Shown piece by piece: positions 45,166-54,406 of a stretch of DNA of 64,000 nucleotides. Every line of letters starts with the position of its first letter. The stretch's first letter is position 1. The notes below the pieces were generated by a model, which saw only the letters and a list, made by a program, of their open reading frames with translations, was not told where the DNA came from and did not search any database. The DNA lies in NCBI RefSeq assembly GCF_001598235.1, contig NZ_BCYO01000001.1, positions 372,001-436,000 of the forward strand, read 5' to 3'. The DNA comes from Polaromonas jejuensis NBRC 106434. GTDB taxonomy: Bacteria; Pseudomonadota; Gammaproteobacteria; Burkholderiales; Burkholderiaceae_C. The translations under genes and the position numbers were made by a program.

Positions 45166-45630
45166 CTACTGCTTGTAGGCCGGCAACTGGCTGTACGGCG
45201 TCTTGCCGTCATCCACGGGCGCTGCAGTCGTGTCGGTGATGAAATTGAAAAACGTATCTGACGAACCAGGCCGTTTTTGCCTGGCTTCCTCGCCGTTGAG
45301 TATCCAGACCTCATGCACCTGGCCGGTGTTGTCGCGTACGTAATTCACCACCAGTGTCTGGTTGACGAGCGGGCCTGACAGCACCAGGCGGTCCTCGGTG
45401 TCGCGTATGCGCGCGCCCACCGAGAGCCGGTCCGCCTTGCCGTCCATGGAAATCATGGGCGGCGCGAGCATCACCATTTCACCGCGAAGGGCTGCTTTGG
45501 GAAATTGCCTGACCTTGGGTTTGGCCTCAGCGGCCTGGTCAGTCTGAGCGAGGGCCGGCAGGCTTGAGAAGCCGGCCGATGCCGCCAGCAACATCAGGGC
45601 GGCCATCAGGTGGGGTGCGCAGCGGTTCAT
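45166..45630 (-). CDS. Periplasmic protein of unknown function
   Basis: 154 residues from ATG 45630 with a clear signal peptide (LMAALMLLAASAGFSSLPALA, cut after ALA). The mature part has RGEMVMLAPPMISMDGKADR, LSVGARIRDTEDRLVLSGPL and VNYVRDNTGQVHEVWILNGE, which look like a small beta-rich domain. I do not recognise the family. Upstream of miaB on the same strand; a repeat lies between. Confidence 0.8.
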   Translation of the reverse strand: MNRCAPHLMAALMLLAASAGFSSLPALAQTDQAAEAKPKVRQFPKAALRGEMVMLAPPMISMDGKADRLSVGARIRDTEDRLVLSGPLVNQTLVVNYVRDNTGQVHEVWILNGEEARQKRPGSSDTFFNFITDTTAAPVDDGKTPYSQLPAYKQ

Positions 45631-45658
45631 GGTATCTATCCAGAGGCTGTGAAGTAAT

Positions 45659-45690
45659 AAAGCCTCAGAGGTCACGACCGCTGAGGCTTT
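45659..45690. terminator. Hairpin between the tRNA and the gene at 45166
   Basis: AAAGCCTCAG (45659-45668), 12-base loop, CTGAGGCTTT (45681-45690). A 10-bp stem just after the tRNA 3' end on the minus strand; only a short T tract follows. Confidence 0.6.
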
Positions 45691-45700
45691 TGGGAATTTG

Positions 45701-45777
45701 TGGTGGTGATAGGTGGACTTGAACCACCGACATCAGCATTATGAATGCTGCGCTCTAACCAACTGAGCTATATCACC
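45701..45777 (-). tRNA. tRNA-Met (anticodon CAU)
   Basis: Folds as a full cloverleaf of 77 bases with the 3' CCA encoded: acceptor stem GGTGATA/TATCACC, D arm GCTCAGTTGGTTAGAGC, anticodon arm CAGCA-TTCATAA-TGCTG with CAU, T arm GGTGG-TTCAAGT-CCACC. Most likely the elongator methionine tRNA. A lysidine-type Ile2 tRNA also has a CAU anticodon and cannot be fully excluded without comparison. Confidence 0.93.
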
Positions 45778-45788
45778 TCGCGACCGAT

Positions 45789-45794
45789 ATTATA
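45789..45794 (-). promoter_or_regulatory. -10 element of the tRNA-Met gene
   Basis: TATAAT on the minus strand, placed so that transcription would begin near 45782, five bases before the tRNA. The -35 region (CTAAAA) is weak. Confidence 0.5.
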
Positions 45795-45813
45795 GCGGTA
45801 TGCGGCGACTATT

Positions 45814-46602
45814 TTAGCGGTTCTTGAACACCGGCTTGCGTTTGTTGACAAACGCGTCCATGCCTTCCTTCTGGTCTTCGGTCGCAAACAGCGCGTGAAA
45901 CAGGCGTCGCTCGAACATCACGCCGTCGCTCAGGCCGCTCTCAAAGGCCCGGTTGACGGCCTCCTTGGCCGCCATGACGCTGGGCTGGCCGTAGCTGCAA
46001 ATCATCAGGGCCGCGCCGATTGCTTCGTCCATGAGCTGGTCCAGTGGCACCACGCGGCTCACCAGGCCGGCGCGTTCCGCTTCCGTCGCATCCATCATGC
46101 GGCCCGTCAGCGCCAGGTCCATGGCCTTGGCCTTGCCGACGGCGCGCGGCAGGCGCTGCGTGCCGCCGGCGCCCGGAATGATGCCCAGCTTGATCTCGGG
46201 CTGGCCAAATCTGGCGTTGTCGGCGGCAATGATGAAGTCGCACATCATGGCCAGCTCGCAGCCGCCGCCCAGCGCAAAGCCGCTGACCGCCGCAATCACC
46301 GGTTTGCGGACGCTGCGGATCTGCTCCCAGTTGCGCGTGATGTAGTCATTGTTGTAGACGTCGGCAAAGCTGTACTGGGCCATGGCGCCAATGTCGGCAC
46401 CGGCGGCAAAGGCTTTTTCACTGCCGGTCAGCACGATGCAGCCCACGCTGTCGTCCGCGTCAAAGGCCTTCAGCGCGCTGCCCAGTTCATCCATGAGCTG
46501 GTTGTTGAGCGCATTGAGCTGCTTGGGGCGGTTCAGGGTCACGATGCCGACCTGGCGTGTCTCCGGGCCTTCGGTGCGGATCTCAATCATTTCGTAAGTC
46601 AT
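45814..46602 (-). CDS. Enoyl-CoA hydratase (crotonase family)
   Basis: Hydrates enoyl-CoA in fatty acid or aromatic degradation. ATG 46602 with AGGAG upstream gives 262 residues. Oxyanion-hole motifs: [15 protein letters not shown] and [20 protein letters not shown]; both catalytic Glu are in place ([20 protein letters not shown]). Divergent from the second crotonase gene at 46735. Confidence 0.93.
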   Translation of the reverse strand: MTYEMIEIRTEGPETRQVGIVTLNRPKQLNALNNQLMDELGSALKAFDADDSVGCIVLTGSEKAFAAGADIGAMAQYSFADVYNNDYITRNWEQIRSVRKPVIAAVSGFALGGGCELAMMCDFIIAADNARFGQPEIKLGIIPGAGGTQRLPRAVGKAKAMDLALTGRMMDATEAERAGLVSRVVPLDQLMDEAIGAALMICSYGQPSVMAAKEAVNRAFESGLSDGVMFERRLFHALFATEDQKEGMDAFVNKRKPVFKNR

Positions 46603-46734
46603 GGGGGCTCCTGTTGAGGAAAGCATCATGCCATGTTCCCGGCCCGTCATCGCCGTGGCCCGGGGGCTGAGAGGCGGGAAAACAGGGGCGGAAATGCCCC
46701 GGCGGCGATGCTAGATTTGATGCAGGAGAAAACC

Positions 46735-47295
46735 ATGATTGCCCCTGCCTTTGAACCGAACGCCGAATCCACGGTGCTGTATGCCGCGCAAGAAGGCGTC
46801 GCCGTGCTGACCCTGAACCGGCCCCAGTCCCTGAACAGTTTCAGCCGCCAGATGCACCGTGATTTGTGGGCGGCGCTGGACCGGGCCGAAGCCGACCGTC
46901 AAATCCGCGCCCTGGTGATCACCGGTGCGGGCCGCGGCTTTTGTGCCGGTGCCGATCTGTCCGAGTTTGACCTCGCGCCCGGCCCCCATCTGGTGGAACG
47001 GGCCGACCCTGGCCCCCTGATTGAGCAGGCCTTCAACCCGACCGCGCGCCGGCTGCTGAACCTGCGCATGCCCACGGTGGCCGTCGCCATGGCGCTCGCG
47101 CAGCGCCTGGCCGCCATGCCGACCCGGGCGCTGGTGGCGACCCGTCATTTGCTGCGCGAGGGCATCACCCGGACGCTGCACCAGCAACTCGACGCCGAGC
47201 GCGACCAGCAGTCGGCGCTGGCGCGAACGCACGACTACATCGAGGGGGTGTCGGCATTCCTCGAGAAACGCCCGGCGGTTTTCAGGGGCGAATAG
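46735..47295 (+). CDS. PaaG-type crotonase with an in-frame internal deletion (probably non-functional)
   Basis: 186 residues, where PaaG-like isomerases have about 262. The N-terminal part is intact (VLTLNRPQSLNSFSRQMH, GAGRGFCAGADLSEFDLAPG) and so is the end (RTHDYIEGVSAFLEKRPAVF). In the middle NLRMPTVA joins directly to VAMALAQRLAAMPTR. Missing are the residues that in relatives read like AVNGVAAGAG through the second half of the active site, about 75 amino acids. This removes one oxyanion-hole strand and the catalytic acid. Start ATG has AGGAG six bases upstream. PaaG in phenylacetate degradation isomerises the ring-epoxide CoA ester. Confidence 0.85.
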   Translation: MIAPAFEPNAESTVLYAAQEGVAVLTLNRPQSLNSFSRQMHRDLWAALDRAEADRQIRALVITGAGRGFCAGADLSEFDLAPGPHLVERADPGPLIEQAFNPTARRLLNLRMPTVAVAMALAQRLAAMPTRALVATRHLLREGITRTLHQQLDAERDQQSALARTHDYIEGVSAFLEKRPAVFRGE

Positions 47296-47306
47296 GCGGC
47301 AGGCGC

Positions 47307-49127
47307 TCAGTCTTTGGGCGCCAGCCAGGCATTCACCAGCGCCGCATCCTGCACCGCCAGGCGCCAGGTGGTGAGCGCCGGGGGCAGGGTCAGCTCCAGC
47401 CGCAGCAGGCGTTGGTCGCGCGCGACCATGGCGGTCACTTTTTTGGCGCTGCCCGCATACAGCGTGAGGTCGTCGAGCCGGCTCATGCGCCAGCCGTCCG
47501 CGCTGGAGGCGTTTCGTTTCCCCCGTCCGCCGGCGATGGCCTCCACGCCCAGCCATTCATCGCCGGCGGCAAAGCCGGCGCGCTCGGCCACGCCGCCGCG
47601 CAACACGGTCTTGATCTGCACGCCCTGGGTTTCGCTGACGCGCAGGCCCAGGCGGTGCGCCAGCTGGGCGGGGTCCTCATGCACCGCTACGCCATGCTGC
47701 TGCAGCAATTCCTTTAGCGGCAACTCGCCCTTGCCATGCACCCAGCGCGCCAGCTCGGGTGCGAACGAGCGCAAACCCGCGGCCTGCAAGGCCTCGGCAA
47801 AGTCCGCCTCGCGCAGGGGGCCACCCTTGCAGCGCAGCCACAGGTCGCGCATCACGTCATCGAGCGTGGCGCCGTCGCTGCCACGGCCTTCGGCGCGCAG
47901 CGTCAGGTCAAAGCACAGCGCCACCAGCGCCCCCTTGGTGTAGTAGTTCACCGTGGCGTTGGGCGTGTTTTCATCCTGCCGGTAGTACTTCACCCAGGCG
48001 TCAAAACTGGCCTCGGCCACCGACTGCACCAGCCGGCCCGGTGTCTGCATGACCTGGTTGATGGTCTTGTTGATCAGTTTCAGGTAAGCCGCGTTGTCCA
48101 GCAAGCCGGCGCGGCGCAGCAGCAGGTCGTCGTAATAGCTGGTGAAGCCCTCAAAAAACCACAGCAGCCCGGTGTAGTTTTCGCGGTCGTACCGGTAGCT
48201 TGCAAAGTCGGCCGGGCGCAGGCGCTTGACGTTCCAGGTGTGGAAATATTCGTGGCTGATCAGGCCGCGCAGCGTGGTGTAGCCCTCGGTGGTTTTGGGC
48301 TCGCCCAGGCGCGGCAGGTCTTTGCGGGGGCAGATCAGCGCGGTGGAGTTGCGGTGCTCCAGCCCGCCATAGCCGTCGTCCACGGCGTTGAGCATGAAGA
48401 GGTAGTTTTTATACGGCGGTTTTTTGGCGCCATGCCAGAAACGGATTTCGGTTTCGCAAATTTTCCGGGTGTCGGCCAGCAGCCGCTCGCCGTCAAAGCT
48501 GGCGGCGGCACCCGCCACCACCAAGCGGTGCGGCACGCCGCGCGCGGTGAAGCTGCCGCTCCAGAACGGACCCATCTCCACGGGGCAGTCGACCAGTTCG
48601 TCGTAATCGGCCGCCACATAGCTGCCAAAGCCCTGCGGGTTGACTTTCCGGGCGCTCAGGCCGGTGGCCAGCGACCAGCCCGTGACGGCGCCGGGTGCCG
48701 GCAGTTCCAGCACATGCGGCGTGTTTTCCTGCCCTTCGACTTTCAGGCACAGGCTGGTGCTGTTGAAAAAACCGCGTTGGGCGTCCAGCCAGGCGGCGCG
48801 CACGGAGTTGTCGTTGGCATACACCTCGTAGCTCAGCACCAGCGGTTTGGCGGGCGAGCAGGGGATTTGCCAGCTGCATTTGTCCAGCTGCTGCACCGGC
48901 GCGGCCGTGCGCGTGCCCTGGTGGGCACGCAAGCCCTGCAGGTTTTTGGAAAACTCGCGGACCAGGTAGCTGCCCGGAATCCAGACCGGCAGCGATACCC
49001 GCTGCAGCGCGGCAGGCTGCGCAATGGTCAGGGTGACGCGAAACAGGTGGGCGTGCAGGTCGCCAATTTCGACGCGGTAGTGAAGAGGGGCTGCTTGGTT
49101 TCGGGTGGAAGCTGGCATGGGGGGCAA
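47307..49127 (-). CDS. M61-family (glycyl aminopeptidase-like) metallopeptidase with PDZ domain
   Basis: 606 residues without a signal peptide. N-terminal beta domain (HLFRVTLTIAQPAALQRVSL), zinc site LISHEYFHTWNVKRLRPADF with HExxH near residue 275 and the third ligand Glu in LLWFFEGFTSYYDDLLLRRA, C-terminal PDZ with GVAERAGFAAGDEWLGVEAI. Physiological substrate unknown. Convergent with the deleted crotonase, 11 bases apart. Confidence 0.93.
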   Translation of the reverse strand: MPPMPASTRNQAAPLHYRVEIGDLHAHLFRVTLTIAQPAALQRVSLPVWIPGSYLVREFSKNLQGLRAHQGTRTAAPVQQLDKCSWQIPCSPAKPLVLSYEVYANDNSVRAAWLDAQRGFFNSTSLCLKVEGQENTPHVLELPAPGAVTGWSLATGLSARKVNPQGFGSYVAADYDELVDCPVEMGPFWSGSFTARGVPHRLVVAGAAASFDGERLLADTRKICETEIRFWHGAKKPPYKNYLFMLNAVDDGYGGLEHRNSTALICPRKDLPRLGEPKTTEGYTTLRGLISHEYFHTWNVKRLRPADFASYRYDRENYTGLLWFFEGFTSYYDDLLLRRAGLLDNAAYLKLINKTINQVMQTPGRLVQSVAEASFDAWVKYYRQDENTPNATVNYYTKGALVALCFDLTLRAEGRGSDGATLDDVMRDLWLRCKGGPLREADFAEALQAAGLRSFAPELARWVHGKGELPLKELLQQHGVAVHEDPAQLAHRLGLRVSETQGVQIKTVLRGGVAERAGFAAGDEWLGVEAIAGGRGKRNASSADGWRMSRLDDLTLYAGSAKKVTAMVARDQRLLRLELTLPPALTTWRLAVQDAALVNAWLAPKD

Positions 49128-49197
49128 TGAGTGCGCCAGGTCTGCCGCAGCGCCGGCCAGCGCCGGGCCGCGCCATGCCGTGGCAGTGTCCTGGCTT

Positions 49198-49239
49198 GCT
49201 ATCGAAAGAGGAGCTTAAAGCGCCCGCTAGGTAAGGGCT
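49198..49239 (-). repeat. 42-bp dispersed repeat
   Basis: On the minus strand AGCCC-N9-GGGCG-N5-AGCT...ATAGC, between dsbC and the M61 gene. Confidence 0.75.
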
Positions 49240-49278
49240 GGATGGCGAATTTACTCAAGACAGGCGGGTTGCGGGGGA

Positions 49279-49998
49279 TTACTGGGCCTTGGCACCGCTC
49301 AGCAGCTTTTCGACCTGCTGGGCGTTGATGGCGCCCGGCACGCGCGAGCCGTCGGCAAAAAAGATGGTGGGGGTGCCGGTGATCTTGTGTTTTCTGCCGA
49401 AGTCCAGGTTGCGCTCCAGCACGGCGGTGTCGCAGCTGGCCTTGGCCGCCGGCTGGTCGCGCACCATCAGGTCGGCCCAGGCCTTGGCCTTGTCTTTGGC
49501 GCACCAGATGTTCCTGGCCTTGTCGCTGGAGTCGGCGCTCAGGATGGGAAACAGGAACATGTGAATCGTCACGTCGCTGACTTTTTGCAGGTCGCGTTCA
49601 AAGCGCTTGCAGTAGCCGCAGTTCGGGTCTTCAAACACCGCCATCTTGCGTTTGCCATTGCCGCGCACCACGGTGAAGGCGTCCTTGAAGGGCAGGGTCT
49701 CGAAGTCGATGGCGCTGAGTTTTTCGACGCGTTCTTCGGTCAGGTTGCGTTTGGCCCTGACGTCAATCAGATTGCCCTGCAGCAGGAAGTTGCCTTCGGC
49801 ATCGGTGTAAAAAATGTCGCTGTCGTTGACGCGGACTTCATACAGGCCGTTCATGGGCGTCTTGCTGACTTCGTCGATTTTCGAAAAAGCCGGCAGGCGC
49901 TCGGCCAGGTTTTTGCGTATGGTGGCTTCCTGCGCCAACGCGGAACCCAGGCTGCACGCCAGAAGACCCAGCAGGGCGACCAATTTAAGAGATTTCAT
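49279..49998 (-). CDS. dsbC: Thiol:disulfide interchange protein DsbC
   Basis: Periplasmic disulfide isomerase. ATG 49998 gives 239 residues: signal peptide SLKLVALLGLLACSLGSALA, N-terminal dimerisation domain (ERLPAFSKIDEVSKTPMNGL), catalytic domain with EDPNCGYCKRFERDL and the cis-Pro loop HKITGTPTIFFADGSRVPGA. Downstream of the Ubi hydroxylase gene. Confidence 0.95.
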   Translation of the reverse strand: MKSLKLVALLGLLACSLGSALAQEATIRKNLAERLPAFSKIDEVSKTPMNGLYEVRVNDSDIFYTDAEGNFLLQGNLIDVRAKRNLTEERVEKLSAIDFETLPFKDAFTVVRGNGKRKMAVFEDPNCGYCKRFERDLQKVSDVTIHMFLFPILSADSSDKARNIWCAKDKAKAWADLMVRDQPAAKASCDTAVLERNLDFGRKHKITGTPTIFFADGSRVPGAINAQQVEKLLSGAKAQ

Positions 49999-50033
49999 TT
50001 TTATTCCTGGTGAACCCATGATTGTTCCAGCAT

Positions 50034-51146
50034 TTACAAGCCAGCCGCCTGGCGCGCCACCCAGTTCTTGAGCAGGGCGCTGTGCGCAAAACCTTTCATG
50101 CCCCAGTTGCGCAAGGCCTGCCAGCGGCCATCGGGTTGCGCAAAAAGGCCATGTAAACCGTCGGTCACCGCGCCCATGGCGGCGACGTCAGCCTTGCGTG
50201 CCCGTTCGTAGCGGCGCAGCAGCTTTTCGTCGCCCAGGTCGCGCCAGTATTCACGTTGCGCCATCACGCCCGCCAGGCAGGCGGCATCGGCCAGGCCCAG
50301 GTTCAGACCCTGGCCGGCCAGCGGGTGCACCGTGTGGGCCGCATCGCCGGCCAGTGCCCAGCCCGGTCCGACCCAATGCTCGGCCTTGGACAGGGCCAGG
50401 GGCCAGCCCACGCGTTCGCTGCTTAACTGCAAATGCCCCACTTCCTGGCCACAGACCGCCTGCAGGGCGGCGCAAAATTCTTCCGGCGGTAGTTTTTCCA
50501 GCGCGCCAGCGCGCTCCGTAGAGACAGACCAGACCAGCGCCAGGGAGTTCCCGGCCGGACCCGACAAAGGCAACAGCGCCAGGATGTCGCCGCCGGCAAA
50601 CCACTGGCGCGCCACGCCGTGGTGGGGCTGGTCGGCGTCCAGCCGGGCGGCGATGGCTTTTTGCGGATAGGGTTTGACGGTCCAGTTGAGCGACCCCTTG
50701 GGGCCAAATTCGTGGCGGCTGCTGCTTTTCTGACCTTCGCAAATCACGTTGAGGGCGGCCTGGACCGGGGCTGCCACGGTCTCTATCTGCGGCTGGTAGC
50801 GAACCGCCTGGATCAGCTGCTGCTCCAGCGCCGGCACATCCACGATCCAGGCCAGCGCCTGCTGCGCCACGCTTTGCGCGCTGAAATCCAGCCGGCCGCC
50901 GTCGTCACCCCAGACCTGCATCTCCCGCACGGGGGTGGCAAAGCTGGCGTCGGGCCAGGCCCTCAGGGTTTCCAGCAGGCCGCGGGAAGCGCTGTTCAGG
51001 GCGTAGGCGCGCACATCGGCCGTGGCGGCGGTCGGGTGGGGCCGGGCGACCAGGGCCACGCGCAAGCGTTCGCGCGCCAGCAACAAGGCCAGCGTGCGGC
51101 CCACCACGCCGTCGCCGCGAATACAGACATCAAAGGGCTTGCTCAT
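50034..51146 (-). CDS. UbiH/UbiF/VisC-family FAD-dependent hydroxylase (ubiquinone biosynthesis)
   Basis: Flavin monooxygenase, probably one of the ring hydroxylations of ubiquinone synthesis. ATG 51146 gives 370 residues. FAD motif at the N-terminus reads CIRGDGVVGRTLALLLARE; the second FAD motif is GWALAGDAAHTVHPLAGQGL followed by NLGLADA. The DG motif region around residue 150 is divergent, with a charged QKSSSRHEFGPKGS insert. Which hydroxylation step it performs cannot be told. Confidence 0.88.
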   Translation of the reverse strand: MSKPFDVCIRGDGVVGRTLALLLARERLRVALVARPHPTAATADVRAYALNSASRGLLETLRAWPDASFATPVREMQVWGDDGGRLDFSAQSVAQQALAWIVDVPALEQQLIQAVRYQPQIETVAAPVQAALNVICEGQKSSSRHEFGPKGSLNWTVKPYPQKAIAARLDADQPHHGVARQWFAGGDILALLPLSGPAGNSLALVWSVSTERAGALEKLPPEEFCAALQAVCGQEVGHLQLSSERVGWPLALSKAEHWVGPGWALAGDAAHTVHPLAGQGLNLGLADAACLAGVMAQREYWRDLGDEKLLRRYERARKADVAAMGAVTDGLHGLFAQPDGRWQALRNWGMKGFAHSALLKNWVARQAAGL

Positions 51147-51262
51147 GCCCCATTTTAGGAGGCAGTGCAAAATCGATCATTTTTAGGGTTGCCCGGCCGC
51201 CGGCCAGGGCCGAATATTCCATCCGGCCCCCTCGCCCTTAACCCCGCAGACTCAAGGACTTG

Positions 51263-52165
51263 ATGCAAGTGAGCGATTCATCTAATGACCCCTTCGACCT
51301 GGCGGCCGTGATTTCCCGGCTGTATGTGTACCCGGTCAAGTCCTGCGCCGGCGTTCGGGTGCAGGAGGCCATCCTGACCGAGACCGGGCTGGAGTTTGAC
51401 CGCGCCTGGATGGTGGTGGACGCCCAGGGGCATTTCCTCACGCAGCGCGAATTTCCGCGCATGGCGCTGATCCAGCCGCAGCTCAAGGCTTATGAGATGG
51501 TGCTGCGCGCGCCCGGCATGCTGGCCCTGCACATGGCGCTGGACCAGGTGGAGGCGCCGGCACGCGTCAAGGTCTGGGACGATGAGGTGTCCGCCTATGA
51601 CATGGGCGCCATCGCGGCCCAGTGGTTCAGCGACTTCCTGGGCACGCCGGCGCGCCTGGTGCGCTTTGATCCCGAGCACAGGCGGATTTCCAGCCGCCAA
51701 TGGACCGGCGGCGTGGAGGCGCTCAACCAGTTCAGCGACGGCTATCCGCTGCTGGTCATCAGCGAGGCCTCCCTGGACCAGCTCAACGCCAGGCTGGCCG
51801 CGACCGGCGCCGCCGGCGTGGGCATGGAGCGCTTTCGGCCGAATATCGTGCTGGGCAACGCGGCGCATGGCAGTGAACTGGCGCCGCACGATGAAGACCG
51901 GCTCGAGCTGCTACAGATCGCTACCGCGCAGGGCGCGGTGCGGCTCAAACCGGTCAAGCCCTGCGCGCGCTGCCCGATTCCCAATATCGACCCGGCGACC
52001 GCCCTCAGCAGCCCGGAGGTGGGCGACACGCTGCAAGGCTACCGCCAGGACCCCCGCGTCAACGGGGCGCCGACCTTTGGCATGAACGTCATCAGGCTGG
52101 GCAGCACGGCCGACCATCTGCTGCAGGTCGGCCAGGCCGTCGATGCCAGCTACCGGTTCGGCTGA
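51263..52165 (+). CDS. MOSC domain protein (YiiM/YcbX-like molybdenum-cofactor protein)
   Basis: 300 residues from ATG 51263. N-terminal MOSC beta-barrel (RLYVYPVKSCAGVRVQEAIL, LEFDRAWMVVD) and C-terminal MOSC domain (MERFRPNIVLG, VKPCARCPIPNIDPATA with the conserved Cys). Related proteins act on N-hydroxylated bases or bind molybdenum cofactor. No ferredoxin domain is present. Confidence 0.9.
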   Translation: MQVSDSSNDPFDLAAVISRLYVYPVKSCAGVRVQEAILTETGLEFDRAWMVVDAQGHFLTQREFPRMALIQPQLKAYEMVLRAPGMLALHMALDQVEAPARVKVWDDEVSAYDMGAIAAQWFSDFLGTPARLVRFDPEHRRISSRQWTGGVEALNQFSDGYPLLVISEASLDQLNARLAATGAAGVGMERFRPNIVLGNAAHGSELAPHDEDRLELLQIATAQGAVRLKPVKPCARCPIPNIDPATALSSPEVGDTLQGYRQDPRVNGAPTFGMNVIRLGSTADHLLQVGQAVDASYRFG

Positions 52166-52447
52166 GGCACGCCGACCCGCAGGCTTCTTTCGCCACGGGG
52201 GCAAGCCGCCAATCGTGCCCCGGACGGCCGGAATCGATGACAGCGGGCGGGCGCCGCGCGGAGCCCGGCTTCGCGACTCATTACAATTGAGGCCGTTCTG
52301 CCCGGCCACAGCGAGGACGCGACCCTGCGCCGGTGCATGGTTAGGTATGGCTGGTTCTTACCCCTGCAGCCCCGTGGCGGGCGCACGTCGGGCAGCGCCA
52401 TGCGGCCCCGTTGGGCGCGATGGTGCAATGATTTCTAAGGAATATTG

Positions 52448-53539
52448 ATGAGTTTGAAGTGCGGCATCGTAGGCTTGCCTAACGTCGGAAAATCCACCCT
52501 GTTCAACGCCTTGACCAAGGCGGGCATTGCGGCCGAGAACTACCCGTTTTGCACCATAGAGCCCAATGTGGGCATCGTGGAGGTGCCAGACCCGCGGCTG
52601 GCGCAGCTGTCGGCCATCGTCGAGCCGGAGCGCATCGTGCCGGCCATCGTCGAGTTTGTAGACATTGCCGGCCTGGTGGCGGGTGCCAGCACCGGCGAGG
52701 GGCTGGGCAACAAGTTCCTGGCCCATATCCGCGAAACCGATGCCATCGTCAATGTGGTGCGCTGCTTTGAAGACGACAACGTGATTCACGTGGCCGGCAA
52801 GGTTGACCCGATCTCCGACATCGAAGTGATCCAGACCGAGCTGTGCCTGGCCGACCTGGCGGCGGTGGAAAAAGCCCTGCACCGGGTGACCAAGACCGCA
52901 CGCTCAGGGGACAAGGAGTCCATCAAGCTGGTGGCCATTCTGGAAAAATGCCAGACCGCCCTGAACGAGGCCAAGCCCGTGCGCACCGTGGAGTTCAGCA
53001 AGGAGGAGCGGCCGCTGCTGCAGCAGTTTTTCCTGATTACCGCCAAGCCCGCCATGTTTGTGGCCAATGTGGCCGAAGACGGCTTTGAGAACAACCCGCT
53101 GCTGGACCGCCTGAAGGCGTTCGCCGCGTCCCAAAACGCACCGGTGGTCTCCATCAGCGCCAAGCTGGAAGCTGAAATGGCGGAGATGAGCGACGAAGAC
53201 CGCCAGATGTTCCTTGAAGAACTGGGCCAGGCCGAGCCGGGCCTGAACCGCCTGATTCGCGCCGCCTACAAGCTGCTGGGGCTGCAGACCTACTTCACCG
53301 CCGGCGTCAAAGAGGTGCGCGCCTGGACCATCCATGTGGGCGATACCGGCCCGCAGGCGGCCGGCGTGATCCACACCGATTTCGAGAAGGGCTACATCCG
53401 CGCCCAGACCATTGCCTTTGACGACTTCATCACTTACAAAGGTGAGCAGGGCGCCAAAGACGCCGGCAAGATGCGCAGCGAAGGCAAGGACTATGTCGTC
53501 AGGGATGGCGACGTGATGAACTTCCTGTTCAGCAGCTAA
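52448..53539 (+). CDS. ychF: Ribosome-binding ATPase YchF
   Basis: Obg-family P-loop protein, 363 residues from ATG 52448. G1 [19 protein letters not shown]3 [20 protein letters not shown], and NVAE in place of NKxD, which accounts for its preference for ATP. C-terminal TGS domain ([18 protein letters not shown]). TACAAT at 52282-52287 may be a -10 element of its promoter. Confidence 0.96.
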   Translation: MSLKCGIVGLPNVGKSTLFNALTKAGIAAENYPFCTIEPNVGIVEVPDPRLAQLSAIVEPERIVPAIVEFVDIAGLVAGASTGEGLGNKFLAHIRETDAIVNVVRCFEDDNVIHVAGKVDPISDIEVIQTELCLADLAAVEKALHRVTKTARSGDKESIKLVAILEKCQTALNEAKPVRTVEFSKEERPLLQQFFLITAKPAMFVANVAEDGFENNPLLDRLKAFAASQNAPVVSISAKLEAEMAEMSDEDRQMFLEELGQAEPGLNRLIRAAYKLLGLQTYFTAGVKEVRAWTIHVGDTGPQAAGVIHTDFEKGYIRAQTIAFDDFITYKGEQGAKDAGKMRSEGKDYVVRDGDVMNFLFSS

Positions 53540-53561
53540 TTGCGTGCGCCGATCTGCTGTT

Positions 53562-53584
53562 CATGCCCACCTGCTGTGGGCATG
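53562..53584 (+). terminator. Hairpin after ychF
   Basis: CATGCCCAC, loop CTGCT, GTGGGCATG: perfect 9-bp stem 22 bases after the ychF stop. A T-run comes only 12 bases later (53597-53603). Confidence 0.6.
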
Positions 53585-53609
53585 AAAATTTGATGGTTTT
53601 TTTGCCTCC

Positions 53610-53651
53610 AGCCCTTACGGGTTGGGCGCATCAAGCTATTGATTTGATAGT
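53610..53651 (+). repeat. 42-bp dispersed repeat
   Basis: AGCCC-N9-GGGCG-N5-AGCTAT-N6-ATAG. A standard copy in the ychF to S4-protein gap. Confidence 0.85.
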
Positions 53652-53686
53652 TTTATGGCTTCCCGCCGGACTCACCAGGACACGCC

Positions 53687-54406
53687 ATGACCGAACCGCA
53701 ACGCCTTGCCAAACGCCTCGCCGAAATGCTGCCCTGCTCACGCCGGGAGGCGGAGCAGTACATAGAGGGCGGCTGGGTCAGCGTCGATGGCGTGGTGGTG
53801 GAAGAGCCGCAATTTCGCGTGCAGGACCAGGCCATTGTGCTGGACAAGGACGCCAGCCTGCTGGCGCTGACGCCGGTGACCCTGCTGCTGCACAAGCCCG
53901 CCGGCATCGATTGCGAAGCTGCAATAGGCCTTCTGACGCCGGGCAACCGATCACCGGATGACCGCTCGGGCATCCGGCCGCTCAAAAAACACTTCACGGG
54001 CGCCGAGCTGGTGACGCCCCTTGCGACGCCGGCCAGCGGCCTGCTGGTCTTTTCCAACGACTGGCGCGTGGTCCGCAAGCTGCGCGACGATGCCGCGCTG
54101 CTGGAGCATGAGGTGATTGTCGAGGTCGCGGGCGACATCAAAGCCGGTGGCCTGGAGCGCCTGAACCGCATCGATCATGGCTTTACCTTCAACGGCAGGC
54201 TCTTGCCACCGGCCAAGGTGAGCTGGCAGAGCGAGGCGCGCTTGCGCTTTGCGCTCAAGGGCGAGTTGCCCGGGCAGATCGCCTACCTGTGTGAAAGCGT
54301 GGGGCTCACGGTCGTGGCCATGAAGCGCCTGCGCATAGGCCGCGTGCCCATGAGCCAGCTGCAGCCCGGCCAGTGGCGCTACCTGCTGCCGCAGGAGAGG
54401 TTTTAA
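53687..54406 (+). CDS. S4-domain RsuA/RluF-like protein lacking the catalytic Asp
   Basis: 239 residues. N-terminal S4 RNA-binding domain (LAKRLAEMLPCSRREAEQYI, GGWVSVDGVVVEE), then a pseudouridine-synthase-like fold (LLLHKPAGIDCEAAIGLL; C-terminal CESVGLTVVAMKRLRIGRV). Active enzymes have G-R-L-D-x-x-T-x-G-L; here the same place reads TPLATPASGLLVFSND, so the catalytic Asp is Ala. The fold looks otherwise complete, and the protein may be an RNA-binding factor without synthase activity. Confidence 0.88.
   Translation: MTEPQRLAKRLAEMLPCSRREAEQYIEGGWVSVDGVVVEEPQFRVQDQAIVLDKDASLLALTPVTLLLHKPAGIDCEAAIGLLTPGNRSPDDRSGIRPLKKHFTGAELVTPLATPASGLLVFSNDWRVVRKLRDDAALLEHEVIVEVAGDIKAGGLERLNRIDHGFTFNGRLLPPAKVSWQSEARLRFALKGELPGQIAYLCESVGLTVVAMKRLRIGRVPMSQLQPGQWRYLLPQERF

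Noticed and set aside
51908..51926. GCTAC...GCTAC-like stretch in the MOSC gene as another 42-bp repeat copy
   Set aside because: Only the end block resembles the element; AGCCC and GGGCG at the right spacings are absent.
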